Below, one piece after another: positions 49,726 through 61,235 of a stretch of 64,000 nucleotides of DNA (its first letter is position 1; each line of letters starts with the position of its first letter). Source of the stretch: Motacilla alba alba. Taxonomy: Eukaryota; Chordata; Aves; Passeriformes; Motacillidae. The translations under genes and the position numbers were made by a program. The stretch lies in contig NC_052017.1 of the NCBI RefSeq assembly GCF_015832195.1, positions 54,776,152-54,840,151 on the forward strand. Reading direction: 5' to 3'. The notes beneath the pieces were generated by a model, which was not told the DNA's origin, searched no databases, and saw only the letters and a list, made by a program, of their open reading frames with translations.

Positions 49726-51560
49726 TGTCTTGGTTTGAAAGACAGGTGTCTGCTTGGGAAGGCAGGAGCCTTCCTTGGAATGGAGAATGTAAACCTCCTC
49801 CCTACAAATTATTATAACTTTGAAATTAAGGGGTTGTCAGGCAAAGATATGAGGGTAGGAATAACAGTTCTTTACTAGTGTTATAAATGAAATGCCAATT
49901 AAGCCAGATCAAAAATTTGCGAGAGTCAAATTATTATAAAATAACAAAGTATAAAATTTATTTCGCGTTCGAATTCACAATTTAAGCCAGCCACGAATTA
50001 AAACGGACAGAGTCAAGTCTGGGACATTGGCTCTGGGTGAAAACACACAGCTCTGACCCCCTTCCTTGCATCAGAGTGGTGAGTTCATGATTTGCTCAAG
50101 TTTGAGTCCGGTTCTGATACTCTTTTTCTTGCCCGGAGCTATCACTTTTCTTTGTTCTTTTCTTGATCTGATGGTTCCTCTATAGTCCTCCCTTCCACGG
50201 ATAATGCTGTCAGATGTGTAAACAGTACAGTCTCTGATGCCTTCATCTATATTCATCTCCTCTTCATGTTCCTGCAGAACCTCGTCTCCTTTGAAACAAA
50301 AGCTGCTTCGCAATACACATACTGAGTCTGGGAATATGTACTGGTAGGTAGTCTTTTTACATGTTAGTGGATTCTCCTGAAACAGACTATTTGTGTTAGG
50401 TTGATTATCATAAAATATGCTATCTTCTGGCTATCAGTAGCCAGATGGGCCACTGATGTCCCATTCCCTGATTTAGTTTTTACGGGAACTCCTCTTACAT
50501 CTTAGCCAGTTTACAGGAACTTGGCATTCACACAAGGTAGATTACAGGAACTACATTGACTTTTGGTTATCTAGGATCATTAAGGCCCGGTGATGGCTAG
50601 GATGTTCTGAGTTTCACTCAGAATCTCTATAGAAGTTTTCCCTTTTACTTGCAAATTACACCTTCTATTCAGGGACATCTGTGGAAGCTGCCGAAGAAAC
50701 TGATGTCTCAGTTCCTGTGTAGGATTTTAGGATTACAGGTGCCCTTTTGTGGTAAACCCCGAAACATGATTTTAGGTCAGTGTAGCTATAAACCTTTAAT
50801 ATTCTTATAACAGAGTTATGGGCTTATAACAAATCCATATTTCGGTGCATTCATAATACTAGATTTATAATGATACTATATTCAATATATTTATACCATA
50901 ATGCTATTTTATCTGCCTATGAATTTTGACATATTTATAACACTAGTATATATAACAATGCAAACAAAACACAATAACTATGATGTTAACAACAAACAGA
51001 AACAGGGACTCAATAAAAGTCTTCTCAGCTGCCATCACTTTCCCCTTTGGTGCAGTTACCATCACAGCCAGCAGAAATGAGCAAAAAACCCAGAATGATG
51101 GATGAAAGGTATCAGAAGTTCTGTGGTGGTAGCTGGAACTCTGGGATGGTGCTGGCTACAGTGTGGAGGAACCCAGGGCAGTACTGATGAAACAGCAGGG
51201 GCAGGGCAGCAGAGACCCGGCTCTGAGCAGGCCAGGGAGAGGCAAAGTTCAGGATTTTCTGGGGTACAGGAGCAGATGGTGATAGGTCCCTCATGGCTGA
51301 GCTCCAGTGGTGCCAGTGAATTCTCTCTGCAGTAAGCGACAGCCTGGCTGTCCTCCTCTGATGCCAAAGAGTGAGAGAGCCAGCTGCCCCCAACCCCCTC
51401 CTTTTTACCTGCCCCCCATTCTCGAAGTGTCTCTGTCCCTCAGAGAAAAACTCCCCGAGAAAATAAGAAGTATAGCCAGATGCTCCACTCCTCTCCTGGC
51501 TTCAGACACAGTCTTTTGTCTTTCTTAAGTACCCATAAGTATCCACAAGTACCCAGTAGC
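49726..51560 (-). mobile_element. Family-A LTR (copy 6), split by a family-C LTR
   Basis: The left part (49726-49878) runs from TGTCTTGGTTTGAAAG to TTCTTTACTAG, and the right part resumes at 50943 with CTAGTATATATAACAATGC and the TTTGGTGCAGTTACC block seen in other copies. The distal end near 51560 is uncertain. The split is explained by the nested LTR at 49879-50942. Confidence 0.7.
49879..50942 (-). mobile_element. Nested family-C LTR (1064 bp) with CTAG target duplication
   Basis: Runs from TGTTATAAATGAAATG to ATTTATAACA. CTAG lies on both sides (49875-49878 and 50943-50946). A minus-strand TATA (GATACTCTTTTTCTTG region) and an AAATTTATTTCGCG block correspond to the plus-strand copy at 62696-63558. 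It is inserted at the TTTACTAG position of the family-A LTR. Confidence 0.85.
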
Positions 51561-51787
51561 TAGCTTCCTAGAAACTTATGGGGAAAAAAATTCTATAAGT
51601 AAAAGAAAAAAGAAAGAAATAAACCCAACCCCCCACAAAAGGAAAAGAAAATAAAACATTATTCTATTCTTTTAATATATCCTTCTTTAAATCATCATTT
51701 TCATGCAGTTTCACGGCTTGAGTTAGTATCCCGGAAAAGAAATCTGAGACAGAGTAAGCTTATTAATTGAGTAGATATGATATATGC

Positions 51788-51792
51788 CAGCC
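51788..51792. other. Left target-site duplication of the young provirus
   Basis: CAGCC precedes the 5' LTR, and the same five bases follow the 3' LTR at 57970-57974. A 5-bp duplication marks the two ends of one integration event. Confidence 0.85.
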
Positions 51793-52690
51793 TGTAAGAC
51801 TCTGCCCAAAATTGCTTTCTCATCTGCCTCACGATCGTTGAGAAAAAGGACTGAGACCACCGAAAGAAAGAGGATCCTACATCCTGGTTTGGTGAGGGTT
51901 CGCCAAGTTCCCGGGACTGGAACTTGAGTTATTGTACCTCATGCTACACTGCTCCCAGTGAAAAGGATGAGGAGCATCTTGACCTTCCTTCGCCTGCACC
52001 ACTCTGTAACAATGGCCTGGAGTTTTCCACCCCCAAGCCTGGCTGGACTCTCTTCTGGAATTACCCTTTGGTGGTCTCCACAGAAGACTCTACAACCACC
52101 GTGGCAGATGGACTGAGATGGGAAAAACCACTCCCTCTAAGACTGAGACATGAAATCCCTATGTGGACAAGACTCTTTTTTCTCCTCAAGGACTGAAACC
52201 TGTAATCTGGGGGGAGGAGGGCAGTGTGTGTGGGGGGAGAACAGCTAACTGAACTGATCATGTTTGCCTGCAGGCAGTGAACCAGGAAAACAATAGCTCT
52301 CCCCACTGTTGAGATTACAAGACTATTGTGCTCTTTCTCCCCCTCCTTCCCAACTTTTAACATAAAAGGCCCCTCAAGTCAGCTAGCCTTTTGAGATCTC
52401 CCCAACGTAAAGGCGACTCCTCAACTGGACATCGACTGGACTTCGAAGAATTGCATCGCCTCTATGTTGGTAGATATACCTACTCTGTCTTTCCTTCCTT
52501 TCCTATAGGGTTCTTCTTTCTCTCTCTCTCTCTCTCTCTCTCTCCAGTTCCCTCCAATGCATTTTGCTGTGATTGTTCAGTAAAGTACATTGATTTTGTT
52601 GCTGCAAACCCCCTTGCCGTGTTGGTGTTTTGTACCCTGAGATCAGATAACGAACCATCACAATCTCGTCCATAAGGGCGGATCGTGACA
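51793..52690 (+). mobile_element. 5' LTR of young internally deleted provirus (898 bp)
   Basis: Starts TGTAAGACTCTGCC and ends GGATCGTGACA. AACATAAAAGGCCCC (about 52358-52372) is the likely TATA element, and CAGTAAAG (about 52578-52585) is in the place of the poly(A) signal; the 3' LTR has CAATAAAG there. A TC repeat lies at about 52517-52544. By eye it differs from the 3' LTR at only three positions (52000 area A/G, 52047 area C/T, and the poly(A) motif), with no length change. Confidence 0.93.
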
Positions 52691-52692
52691 TA

Positions 52693-52715
52693 AAATTGGC
52701 GTCACGGACAGGATC
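52693..52715 (+). promoter_or_regulatory. Putative primer binding site
   Basis: Directly after the 5' LTR the sequence AATTGGCGTCACGGACAGG begins, the place where the primer tRNA pairs. The TGGCGTCACGGACAGGAT core starts with the TGG that pairs with a tRNA CCA tail. I cannot name the tRNA from memory with certainty. Confidence 0.5.
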
Positions 52716-52789
52716 CTGGTTGACAGACTCCACTTGGGACTCTGTCTCTGGGATTTCACAAAAGATCTCTCGGTGCAAAAGGGGGAAAA

Positions 52790-53335
52790 CTGTTGTTGTT
52801 GTATTTGTCTGTATTTGGACTGTTTGGGAGAGAAGGGGCGTCTGAGGAAACTAAGCAGAGCCTCCCAAACAGGTTAGCTCCTTCGCCTACCCGGGGAAGT
52901 GAGGGGAAACACGACAGAGGTTGTGTGTTTGATTTTTCCTGTGGTAGTTTTGATCCTCTCACAAAAACCTGCTTTTGTTGTTGTGTTTATCTGTATTTGG
53001 ACTGTTTGGGAGAGAAGGGGCGTCTGAGGAAACTAAGCAGAGCCTCCCAAACAGGTTAGCTCCTTCGCCTACCCGGGGAAGTGAGGGGAAACACGACAGA
53101 GGTTGTGTGTTTGATTTTTCCTGTGGTAGTTTTGATCCTCTCACAAAAACCTGCTTTTGTTGTTGTGTTTGTCTGTATTTGGACTGTTTGGGAGAGAAGG
53201 GGCGTCTGAGGAAACTAAGCAGAGCCTCCCAAACAGTTTAGCTCCTTCGCCTACTCGGGGAAGTGAGGGAAAACACGACAGAGGTTGTGTGTTTGATTTT
53301 CCCCGCAGTAGTTTTGATCCTCTCACAAAAAACTG
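52790..53335 (+). repeat. Three tandem 182-bp repeats in the provirus leader
   Basis: Units start at about 52790, 52972 and 53154, each with TGTATTTGGACTGTTTGGG, CGTCTGAGGAAACTAAGC, CGACAGAGGTTGTGTG and CCTCTCACAAAAA. Units 1 and 2 are almost identical; unit 3 has a few changes, for example CCCCGCAGTAG for CCTGTGGTAG. A decayed fourth unit follows to about 53480 (CTGTCTGGGAAGGCAGAG). They lie between primer site and gag, where packaging and splice-donor signals would be expected. Confidence 0.92.
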
Positions 53336-53505
53336 CTTTGTGTGCATGTGCATGTGTGTGTGCTGTCTGGGAAGGCAGAGACCTTTTCTGAAGTAAATAA
53401 GCAGGGCCTCTCAGACAGACTTTGGTCTCTTCAAATACCTAGAGAAAGGTTAAGCACGGGCTTACACCTACATTTTTCTTACTGTGACACTAACACCTTC
53501 ACACG

Positions 53506-55278
53506 ATGAGTGAGAATCTAAACACAAAGGTAAAAGCTGATTTCTATGCATTACTTGCTAAACACCATGCAAAACCATCACCTGGAGGAGAGGTGTGGGC
53601 AGAATATAATTGGCATAATTTGGAAAATGTAATAGACAGGATCTGCTCACTGTAACATGAAAATAGGCTAAAACTGGGCAAAAATAAGACTATCCTCTGC
53701 TCAGTTTTGGGAGCCTGCCTCACAGCAGCTGTAGATACTCGCTTTAAGCGAAAAAGTGAGGAAAATGCAATAATTGAATCCCTCCAAAATCTAGTTGAAG
53801 TTTTGCAAAAACAGTTAGATGAAGCAAGAAATGAAAAAAATTTATTACGGGCTGCCTTGAGAGAGGAACGTGTTAAAATCTCACATAATGCTGATTCCTC
53901 AAAAGAGACAGAGGAGAAGGAAACTCCTCACAGTAATCAAAATTACCCTAAAAAAGAATTAGCTCTGATGAAAAATTGTGGGGATCACTGCTGTTCTAGT
54001 ATGGAACCTCTAATTACAACAGAATATAACTATATCAATGATGAGGATTTTGACCCGCACATAACCACCAAGGAAAACCCGTATACTGCTACTGAATTAA
54101 CAAAACTTGCAAAGGAGTATGAGCTTCTCTCCCACAAATCAGAAACAGAATACATATGTCAAGTGTCTCTCACTGGGGGGGATCAAAAGTCCCTGACTCA
54201 GTGCACAGCTCATTGGGCAGAGGGGCTTAACCCCTTGGAAAGGGGAGACCTTTTAACCATACCTGATACCCCTGACCAACTCCCGGAAAACATTCACAAA
54301 GCTGGCTGCCTGCAAATGATTCATGAAAAGAAACTAATTCCTAGTTCTGAGTTACCAATGCAATCACCTGTAAAGCCTGAAATTATGGCCTCTTTAATGC
54401 AAGGGCTCCCAGGAACATTTGAACCTATAGCAATTTTCCCTCAAAAAACTATAGCAGCCCTGGACCCTATCCATCCTCCAGATCCCTACCAGGTGGAGTG
54501 GGAACTTGCCTCTTCACAACTATCGGTACACATCTTGCAGTGGGGTTCTGAGGGCCCGACAAAACCTGTTTGTTTCTATTCCCGTGGTTTCAAAGATGCT
54601 GAGAAAGGATACTCTACCTGGGAAGGGGGGTTGTCTGTGGTTAGCTTAACTCTTATAGAAGTGGATAAAAACTTAGCAGTACCCAAAACTGAGAGCCTGG
54701 GTAGCAGCCAAGACAAACTTGCCTCTGTGATTAAAGCAACCCCTCCTTTCTCCCCCGCTTCTGCTAACAGAGAGGAAGAAAGCAGCGCACAAGTTAAAAT
54801 ACTGTTAACTATTTGGACTACTTTCCAGCATGAGGGACAAAATTATTTCCTTGTCTGTATTTATACTGAGTCCTATGCTGTGTTTTTATTTGTGTTGGTC
54901 CAGGCCGATGCTTTAAAAGGAGTTACTGGAGATAGTACTGTTAAAGCATTGCAGGGATGGTTTGGAATTTTCCTAAAACCACAGGAAATTCAATCTGATC
55001 ATGTTTCTCACTTTACTGTCCAAGATGTGCAGGATTGGGCAAAAGGTGAAGGGGTTAAATGGATTTCTCACACCTCTTATTATAGATGGGGGGTCAATGG
55101 GTGTCCCAAAATCACTGCTTTTCGCCCAACAGCTCTAAGCATAATTCCTTCACTACAGGAACCAGATGACTTCAAGAACCCAGCACATTGCCCTGGACAA
55201 CCTGTTTGGGTGGACTCCCCTGCTACAGGGGAAGTACCACTGATATTAAAAACCTTTCTGACAATTCCATCGTTCTAA
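53506..55278 (+). pseudogene. Fused gag-pol frame with large internal deletions and one early stop
   Basis: An ATG at 53506 opens a frame interrupted by TAA at 53653-53655 after 49 codons. The same frame then runs open for about 540 codons to 55278. The N-terminal part has a predicted coiled coil (IIESLQNLVEVLQKQL) and a capsid-like segment around TATELTKLAKEYELL. From about residue 255 of the long open part, pol appears: YSRGFKDAEKGYSTWE (RNase H entry), then integrase core pieces (ALKGV, then IQSDHVSHFTVQDVQDWAKG). Protease, the RT palm and the integrase zinc-binding part are absent. The first catalytic Asp of integrase is not visible and the final Glu region is lost, so no active enzyme is expected. 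Confidence 0.8.
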
Positions 55279-55489
55279 CTTTTCCTGCCTCTTTGTGGCA
55301 GAGTTTGTTGTGTTTGCTTTTACAGAAGAATTCCGAGGGACAACATGAAGACCTGATAAACCATGACAACACTGGCGCTGGACAACAAAAATAATGTTTT
55401 CCCTTCCCTTTATGGTAACACCAGGTGATGATATTACATATAACGTGTAAATTATTTGAACTTAAGTAAATTGGCTGCTATCAAACGTT

Positions 55490-56690
55490 TTGCCAAATTG
55501 GGAAAAAATAAATATAGATGACCACAAATTGGTGATTGATGCACTAAGTGCTACTCAAAACAATGTCTCTTTAGCTCTCAGCTGTATCCAGGCTCAACTA
55601 TGGATGCAGTCAGTTTCTGCTTCAATTATAAGAGAAGGGGAAGAAGGCACCTTTCCTACTGAGATTCGGAAAATAGTTTGGGAAAGTGCCACTGATTTCG
55701 AAAGAGAATTCCAATCCTGGTGGAATCTGGTGAACTTTACCTATGACCCCATTACAAACACTGCCACAGCTTTTGTGTTAACGATACGCAATGCTTCTGT
55801 ACATTTCATATTCCCTATTATCCCATTAGGACTGAATCACGGCGGAGCCATTCTCTATCCTTCGGGACATAGGGAATGGGCCCGCCACGTCGGTAACAAA
55901 TGGCAAACTGTTAACCTGGAATCTTGTATTGTCCGAGAACAACAAGGGTTCATCTGTGAAAGCAATGCAATAACCGCTCAGGATATTTGTTTAGACACAG
56001 AGCAAAACATCTGTCATTTTGAAATTCATCCTAACGAGACTTCTAAAACAGTTTTAATATACATAGGCAACGGATGTGCATGCTTTAGAACTGCTTGTGA
56101 TATTGTATCTGTAGAAGATGTATTAGTAGATACTAGTAATTATTCAAATTTTGTACTTGTAACTTTACTAAGATTGCAGAATGTAATTTTTCCTATGAAG
56201 CTCCGGTTACGTCTCACTACCTTTTGCAATCCAACTACACGCTGATCCACAAATTAGAACCCACTCCCATCGGGATGAACCTCACATTGGTAAGACAACT
56301 GTTGCTCCACCAGGACCTGAACGAGATTTTGGAAAAGATCAAGAAAAATGGACAGAAAACCTTGGTGACTGTTCATCACAATGTAAAGCAGATACACCGT
56401 GTCCTGGAAAGAGTAAAGAGAGATGCCGAGCACCAGTGGTGGAACACTCTTTTCGGGTAGTCACCAACTGCCACAAGTGTCCTGAATACCATGTGTCATC
56501 CCATTGTTGTTCTTCTCATTCTAGTTTTGATTGGTTTTGTTCTATCCATAATTTTGTTTGTAATGAATTGGAGAATGATGAAATGGCTAACTAGGCTGAC
56601 AGCTATAATCAATGCTCACAACTTGGCTGATGTTTTCAATACTGTAGACATTCCTAAGACTATTGACACTAAATGGGTATAAACTAGAAC
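55490..56690 (+). pseudogene. Broken env remnant
   Basis: Open pieces at 55490-56245 (251 codons, no ATG at the start), 56224-56460 (78) and 56491-56682 (63) follow each other. The first has an ectodomain-like sequence with Asn-X-Ser/Thr sites (NFTY, NASV, NETS) and several Cys. A frameshift near 56150-56170 moves the reading to the second piece, which ends at TAG 56458-56460. The third has a hydrophobic anchor (HPIVVLLILVLIGFVLSI) and a short cytoplasmic tail. Most of the surface subunit is missing. With a shift and a stop before the membrane anchor, it cannot give a complete envelope protein. Confidence 0.75.
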
Positions 56691-56894
56691 ATGTATTTCA
56701 GAACAATTATTAGTTTTCCTTTAATGATTTTGTGAGAATTATTCTGATTCATAGTGAATTATTTTGGATAAAATCATTTTAGAGATTATTTTTTAAATCA
56801 ATTGTGATTTAATTTTGCTTTTGCTTTTTAATTGTTTATGATTTATTTTGATTGTTTAAGAATATTGTTTTGAATTGATATTAATCATGTTGAA

Positions 56895-57000
56895 CAATTG
56901 TTTCCCTTCTTTTTTTTTTTTTTCCTTTCTCTCTCTTTTCCTATTTTTTCCATTTTCTTCTTTTCCTCTCTCTCTCTTTCCCCCCACTTCTGTCATACTG
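56895..57000. repeat. Pyrimidine tract upstream of the 3' LTR
   Basis: Over 100 bases of almost pure C and T, for example TTTCCTTTCTCTCTCTTTTCC and CTCTCTCTCTTTCCCCCC. It lies just upstream of the 3' LTR. The bases directly before the LTR (GAGTCACGGGGTGG) form only a weak purine tract. Confidence 0.7.
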
Positions 57001-57071
57001 TCTCTGTTTTCTGAGGTATACTACCGACATATGAGCCCCGCTGATGAAGACAATCGTGAGTCACGGGGTGG

Positions 57072-57969
57072 TGTAAGACTCTGCCCAAAATTGCTTTCTC
57101 ATCTGCCTCACGATCGTTGAGAAAAAGGACTGAGACCACCGAAAGAAAGAGGATCCTACATCCTGGTTTGGTGAGGGTTCGCCAAGTTCCCGGGACTGGA
57201 ACTTGAGTTATTGTACCTCATGCTACACTGCTCCCAGTGAAAAGGATGAGGAGCATCTTGACCTTCCTTCGCCTGCACCGCTCTGTAACAATGGCCTGGA
57301 GTTTTCCACCCCCAAGCCTGGCTGGATTCTCTTCTGGAATTACCCTTTGGTGGTCTCCACAGAAGACTCTACAACCACCGTGGCAGATGGACTGAGATGG
57401 GAAAAACCACTCCCTCTAAGACTGAGACATGAAATCCCTATGTGGACAAGACTCTTTTTTCTCCTCAAGGACTGAAACCTGTAATCTGGGGGGAGGAGGG
57501 CAGTGTGTGTGGGGGGAGAACAGCTAACTGAACTGATCATGTTTGCCTGCAGGCAGTGAACCAGGAAAACAATAGCTCTCCCCACTGTTGAGATTACAAG
57601 ACTATTGTGCTCTTTCTCCCCCTCCTTCCCAACTTTTAACATAAAAGGCCCCTCAAGTCAGCTAGCCTTTTGAGATCTCCCCAACGTAAAGGCGACTCCT
57701 CAACTGGACATCGACTGGACTTCGAAGAATTGCATCGCCTCTATGTTGGTAGATATACCTACTCTGTCTTTCCTTCCTTTCCTATAGGGTTCTTCTTTCT
57801 CTCTCTCTCTCTCTCTCTCTCTCCAGTTCCCTCCAATGCATTTTGCTGTGATTGTTCAATAAAGTACATTGATTTTGTTGCTGCAAACCCCCTTGCCGTG
57901 TTGGTGTTTTGTACCCTGAGATCAGATAACGAACCATCACAATCTCGTCCATAAGGGCGGATCGTGACA
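57072..57969 (+). mobile_element. 3' LTR of young internally deleted provirus (898 bp)
   Basis: Same length as the 5' LTR and identical to it except at three positions by eye. It carries the canonical CAATAAAG poly(A) signal. It is followed by the right copy of the CAGCC target duplication. The near-identity of the LTR pair, combined with the matching duplication, shows a recent, unrearranged insertion. Confidence 0.93.
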
Positions 57970-58188
57970 CAGCCAAGCCGTGTTTTTTACATAAAATATA
58001 AGTCATGCTTGAGCTATCCTTTGCTTAAGGTACTTAGCTCATGCTTGCTCAGAATTTTACTGTCATGATTGTCACTGAAACTCTTCAAGGTAAGCTCTGA
58101 ATAGCAACATTTGAGTAAAAAAAATAATTGATCTCCTGCATTTGTGTGAAGCAGGTAAGCTTTTTGCCATCAACAGTGTTGCTTAACC

Positions 58189-58738
58189 TGTTATAGATGG
58201 ATAATGAGATGACTGGCTCTCGCAATTAAAAGATAACTATTATGTGAATATTAAAAAAAGCTTTAGTGATGTGTAGTTATGTTATTGTAGTTTAAATGTC
58301 CTCTGTTCTCCCCATAGTTCCCTTTTCCTGCCCTGTACTGTTGCCGTCAGACAGCCAGGGTGGTTTAGGACAGGTAAAAAGGCAGCGTGCACATGTGCCC
58401 CCTGCATGGGGCAGTTGGGAATGGAAAAGCTGGTTGCTTAGTGGGGGCGGCATGGCAACCCCTGACCTCCAATCAAGTTCCAAGAAAGCAGTTTCCACTG
58501 ATAAATGGCAAAGAAGAGCTGACTGACAGACTTTGGGAGGGGCCAGGGATGGCTGATGCAACCCCCAGGGGTATAAAAGACTGAGCATCCATCTTGAAGA
58601 GGAACTGGCCACATGGTATGCATGAGGGGCAGTTCCCGGTGCTGCAGCTTTTTCCTTTTCCTATGTTGTCCTTTGTTGTATTTTTTTAAGATTTAGTAAA
58701 CCTTTTTACATTTTCAAAGTGAGGAGTTGTTTCTCACA
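58189..58738 (+). mobile_element. Solo family-B LTR (copy 4)
   Basis: Starts TGTTATAGATGG and ends GTTTCTCACA, with GGTATAAAAGACTG (TATA, about 58570) and TTTAGTAAACC (about 58691) in the poly(A) place. CTTAACC stands on both sides (58182-58188 and 58739-58745), a seven-base direct repeat of which four to six bases are probably the target duplication. Larger than copy 2 because of extra sequence around 58370-58440. Confidence 0.85.
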
Positions 58739-58745
58739 CTTAACC

Positions 58746-59420
58746 TTTTATGTCTTATCCCATATAGTGCTTTAGGGTTATTAATCTACTTCAGAATTGG
58801 CACATGGAATAAGAATACCTTTTCTTTTTGAAAGCTCATGCAATTTGGCCTGCTTACAACAAATAATTCATTAATTTTAAGTCCCCAGCTAGCCTATTTT
58901 ATGCATATTCTAAGCTTCTAAACTGGTAACAAAAGCACTCTAAAATACTTTACATTTTTAAGCACACAAAATGCTTCCCTCCTTTGCAGTTGGCAACTAT
59001 AAAATGAATGACGTGTGCAGTATTTTGACGCATGCCACATTTACCCGAGTAATTCAAAACAAATCAAAAGTAGTTCCTTCAATTTGAAAATAGTTTTTAA
59101 TTGGTTTTGAATATACAAAACATACCCTTACCTTATGCATTGCATGCAGATTTATTTGTCATGAAAGCAAACCCATTTTTTATATTCAGATAGCACCATT
59201 TTCCATAGTTCTCCACAATTGTTCTTGGCACAGTTTTTGTGAAAAATGCATCTTTTAAGATTGGCTTTTTGCAAATATTAAAATGAATATTATATGTGTT
59301 ATGTTAGAAAGTTATGCTGTATTAATTTCCTTAAGTAGTGTGTTATATATAGTTTTAGGTTATAACATAATGTTAAAACAGAAACTATGTTATGTAAGAT
59401 ACTTTTTTTAAAGAGAAGAA
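58746..59420. other. Stretch with no feature seen
   Basis: AT-rich, no recognisable gene or repeat. Confidence 0.5.
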
Positions 59421-59870
59421 TGAGGTACTCGCACTGAGATAGCAGCCACAGGACACCTAAATCTTTCAGAGAAAAAGAATTTATTGCTCCCTTATCAGAA
59501 GAAACTAACTTTTTCCTGCCTCTCACAGCCGTGAAGATGCTGTCAGGATGAAGAGGAAGAAGTTGACACTGACCAGACAGAATCCTTTGTTTGAATGGAA
59601 TTTATGCGTCATGTATGGGGTGTATGAATATGCAACAGGCTATTGTTTTTAAGAGTTAATCCTCTGTTAACCTGTGTCCTTTTTTTGGGCTTATTTTGCC
59701 CAGAAGGAAGTACCCGGACTGTCCGTAAGTCTTTGTTTTTATTGTCTTGTATTTTCCTAATCCTAATTGTCCAAGTTTTTATTACTCTACTTATAGTACT
59801 ATTTTTTATAACCATTTTACTGCTATTAAACTTATAAAATTTTTTTAAAAAGTGATTGCCGTTTTTCACA
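59421..59870 (+). mobile_element. LTR of an avian ERV family
   Basis: The segment from TGAGGTACTCGCACTGAG to GCCGTTTTTCACA resembles an LTR family I have seen in bird genomes, with characteristic blocks GACACCTAAATCTTTCAGAG and GTTAATCCTCTGTTAACCTG and a terminal AT-rich part with ACTGCTATTAAACTT. Outer boundaries are approximate and no target duplication was found. Confidence 0.55.
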
Positions 59871-60289
59871 GTTTTCTACTTACATGACTGTTAAGACACT
59901 CTAAGGTACTTCCAAGATACTGTAGTAAGCACTAAAGGAGGAGAGGTTGTGCCTTATTTCTGACTTCCTTTGGTTTTCTTTTTTGTTACTTCCTCTTGTT
60001 CTTTTTCATGTCACCTTTCTAGATACTGTGGGATTTAATTTAGAGTAACTCTTGTAAATTTAAAAAACCCGAAACCTGTAAATAGGCATCTTTTTATGAT
60101 TTGCTAGCTACATATAAAATCTTCCTGCATGTCCAAAATGATTTTCCTTGATACATAGTTTTATCACCATTCAAATGAAAAGATAACAACAGTTCCTTTA
60201 TTCACTGCTTTTGTACTGGATTCAGTTCAGCAATGTGACACTAGTGGTGAAAAAAAGTCCTGCTGGAAGAAGGGATCTGCATGCTGTCA

Positions 60290-60750
60290 TAAACAGGAAC
60301 ACACTCCCAATAGTAAAGTGATTTCAGCTTTTATTATAAGGCCTAAGGCATAGGGGGTCCGTGGGTAGAGCAGGGATGTTCCAGTCAACCACAAGCGAGG
60401 ATGCTGCAGTGCCAGCGATGGATGTTCTTTTGAGCAGGGATGTTCCCAATGTTCAGGGTCGAGTGGCACACTCTCACTGACTTGGATGCCCCCTTTTATA
60501 CTGGTTTTTGTTCCTTTGGATTGGATTCTGTTGGGATCCTTCATTTACATGAAGGTTAAAACGCTGATTGGCTCTTACAGTTCCATCCAGGCTGGCTTGT
60601 TTTTGCCTGGGGGCTGCACTTTACTTAGGTGTAATAGAGTAAGTTGAGTACCGTATTTCTTATAACTACCCTTTAAACCCCTTTTACAATATAATAACCA
60701 AACCTTTAGTATATGCCTAACAATTATTAACTATTTTACAACAGTTTCTA
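60290..60750 (-). mobile_element. LTR-like element on minus strand
   Basis: On the minus strand CCAGTATAAAAGGGGGC (about 60490-60506) is followed some 170 bases later by CCTTATAATAAAAGCTG (about 60327-60343), a promoter and poly(A) pair in LTR arrangement. The boundaries are uncertain. Confidence 0.5.
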
Positions 60751-60939
60751 ACCTATTTTTGACGCATACAAATTGACCAAGACACATGGTACAAGGGTCT
60801 TGCAAATATTTGAAGTTTCTCTATCTTTCTGGCAGTAAAAAAAGCCTTACATTCTTCCTGTAAAACAAAAGCAAATAAACAACCCGCCTATGATCTAGGG
60901 ACCCCTGTACCACCAGGTCGGCTCTGCCACTCCTCTCAC

Positions 60940-61235
60940 CACAGCAGCTGCGCGCCCCAGAGCAGCGTACTAGCGCAGGGCAGCTGCCGAGAACTACCCA
61001 CGTGGTCACTCCTCTGCCGCAGCTTTATGCTGGAGAATACTGCAGGGATGCTGACATGGCCTGGTGGTCCAATGTACCCCTCCCCCGGCTTAGTGTGGGG
61101 CAGCTGCCAAGAGCCACCTGCATGGTGACATGGCTCCGCACTGGCCAACACCACAGGGAAGCCAGCACAGCCTGGCACTCTGGTGCCCCCTGTGGCACAG
61201 CATGGGGTAGCTGCTGAGAGCTACTGACATGATCT
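60940..61235. repeat. Diverged tandem repeat, about 105-121 bp units
   Basis: GGGCAGCTGCCGAGAACTAC (about 60977), GGGGCAGCTGCCAAGAGCCAC (about 61097) and GGGGTAGCTGCTGAGAGCTAC (about 61204) head three units that also share a CACGTGGTCAC/CATGGTGACATGG segment. The surrounding 61240-61520 is CA- and CC-rich without clear units. Composition resembles the G-rich block at 13.1-15.5 kb, read from the other strand. Confidence 0.6.

Noticed and set aside
52793..53396. Three 70- to 90-codon frames in the 182-bp leader repeats
   Set aside because: They are the same sequence repeated. Each frame runs from one unit into the next and reflects the repeat, not a gene.
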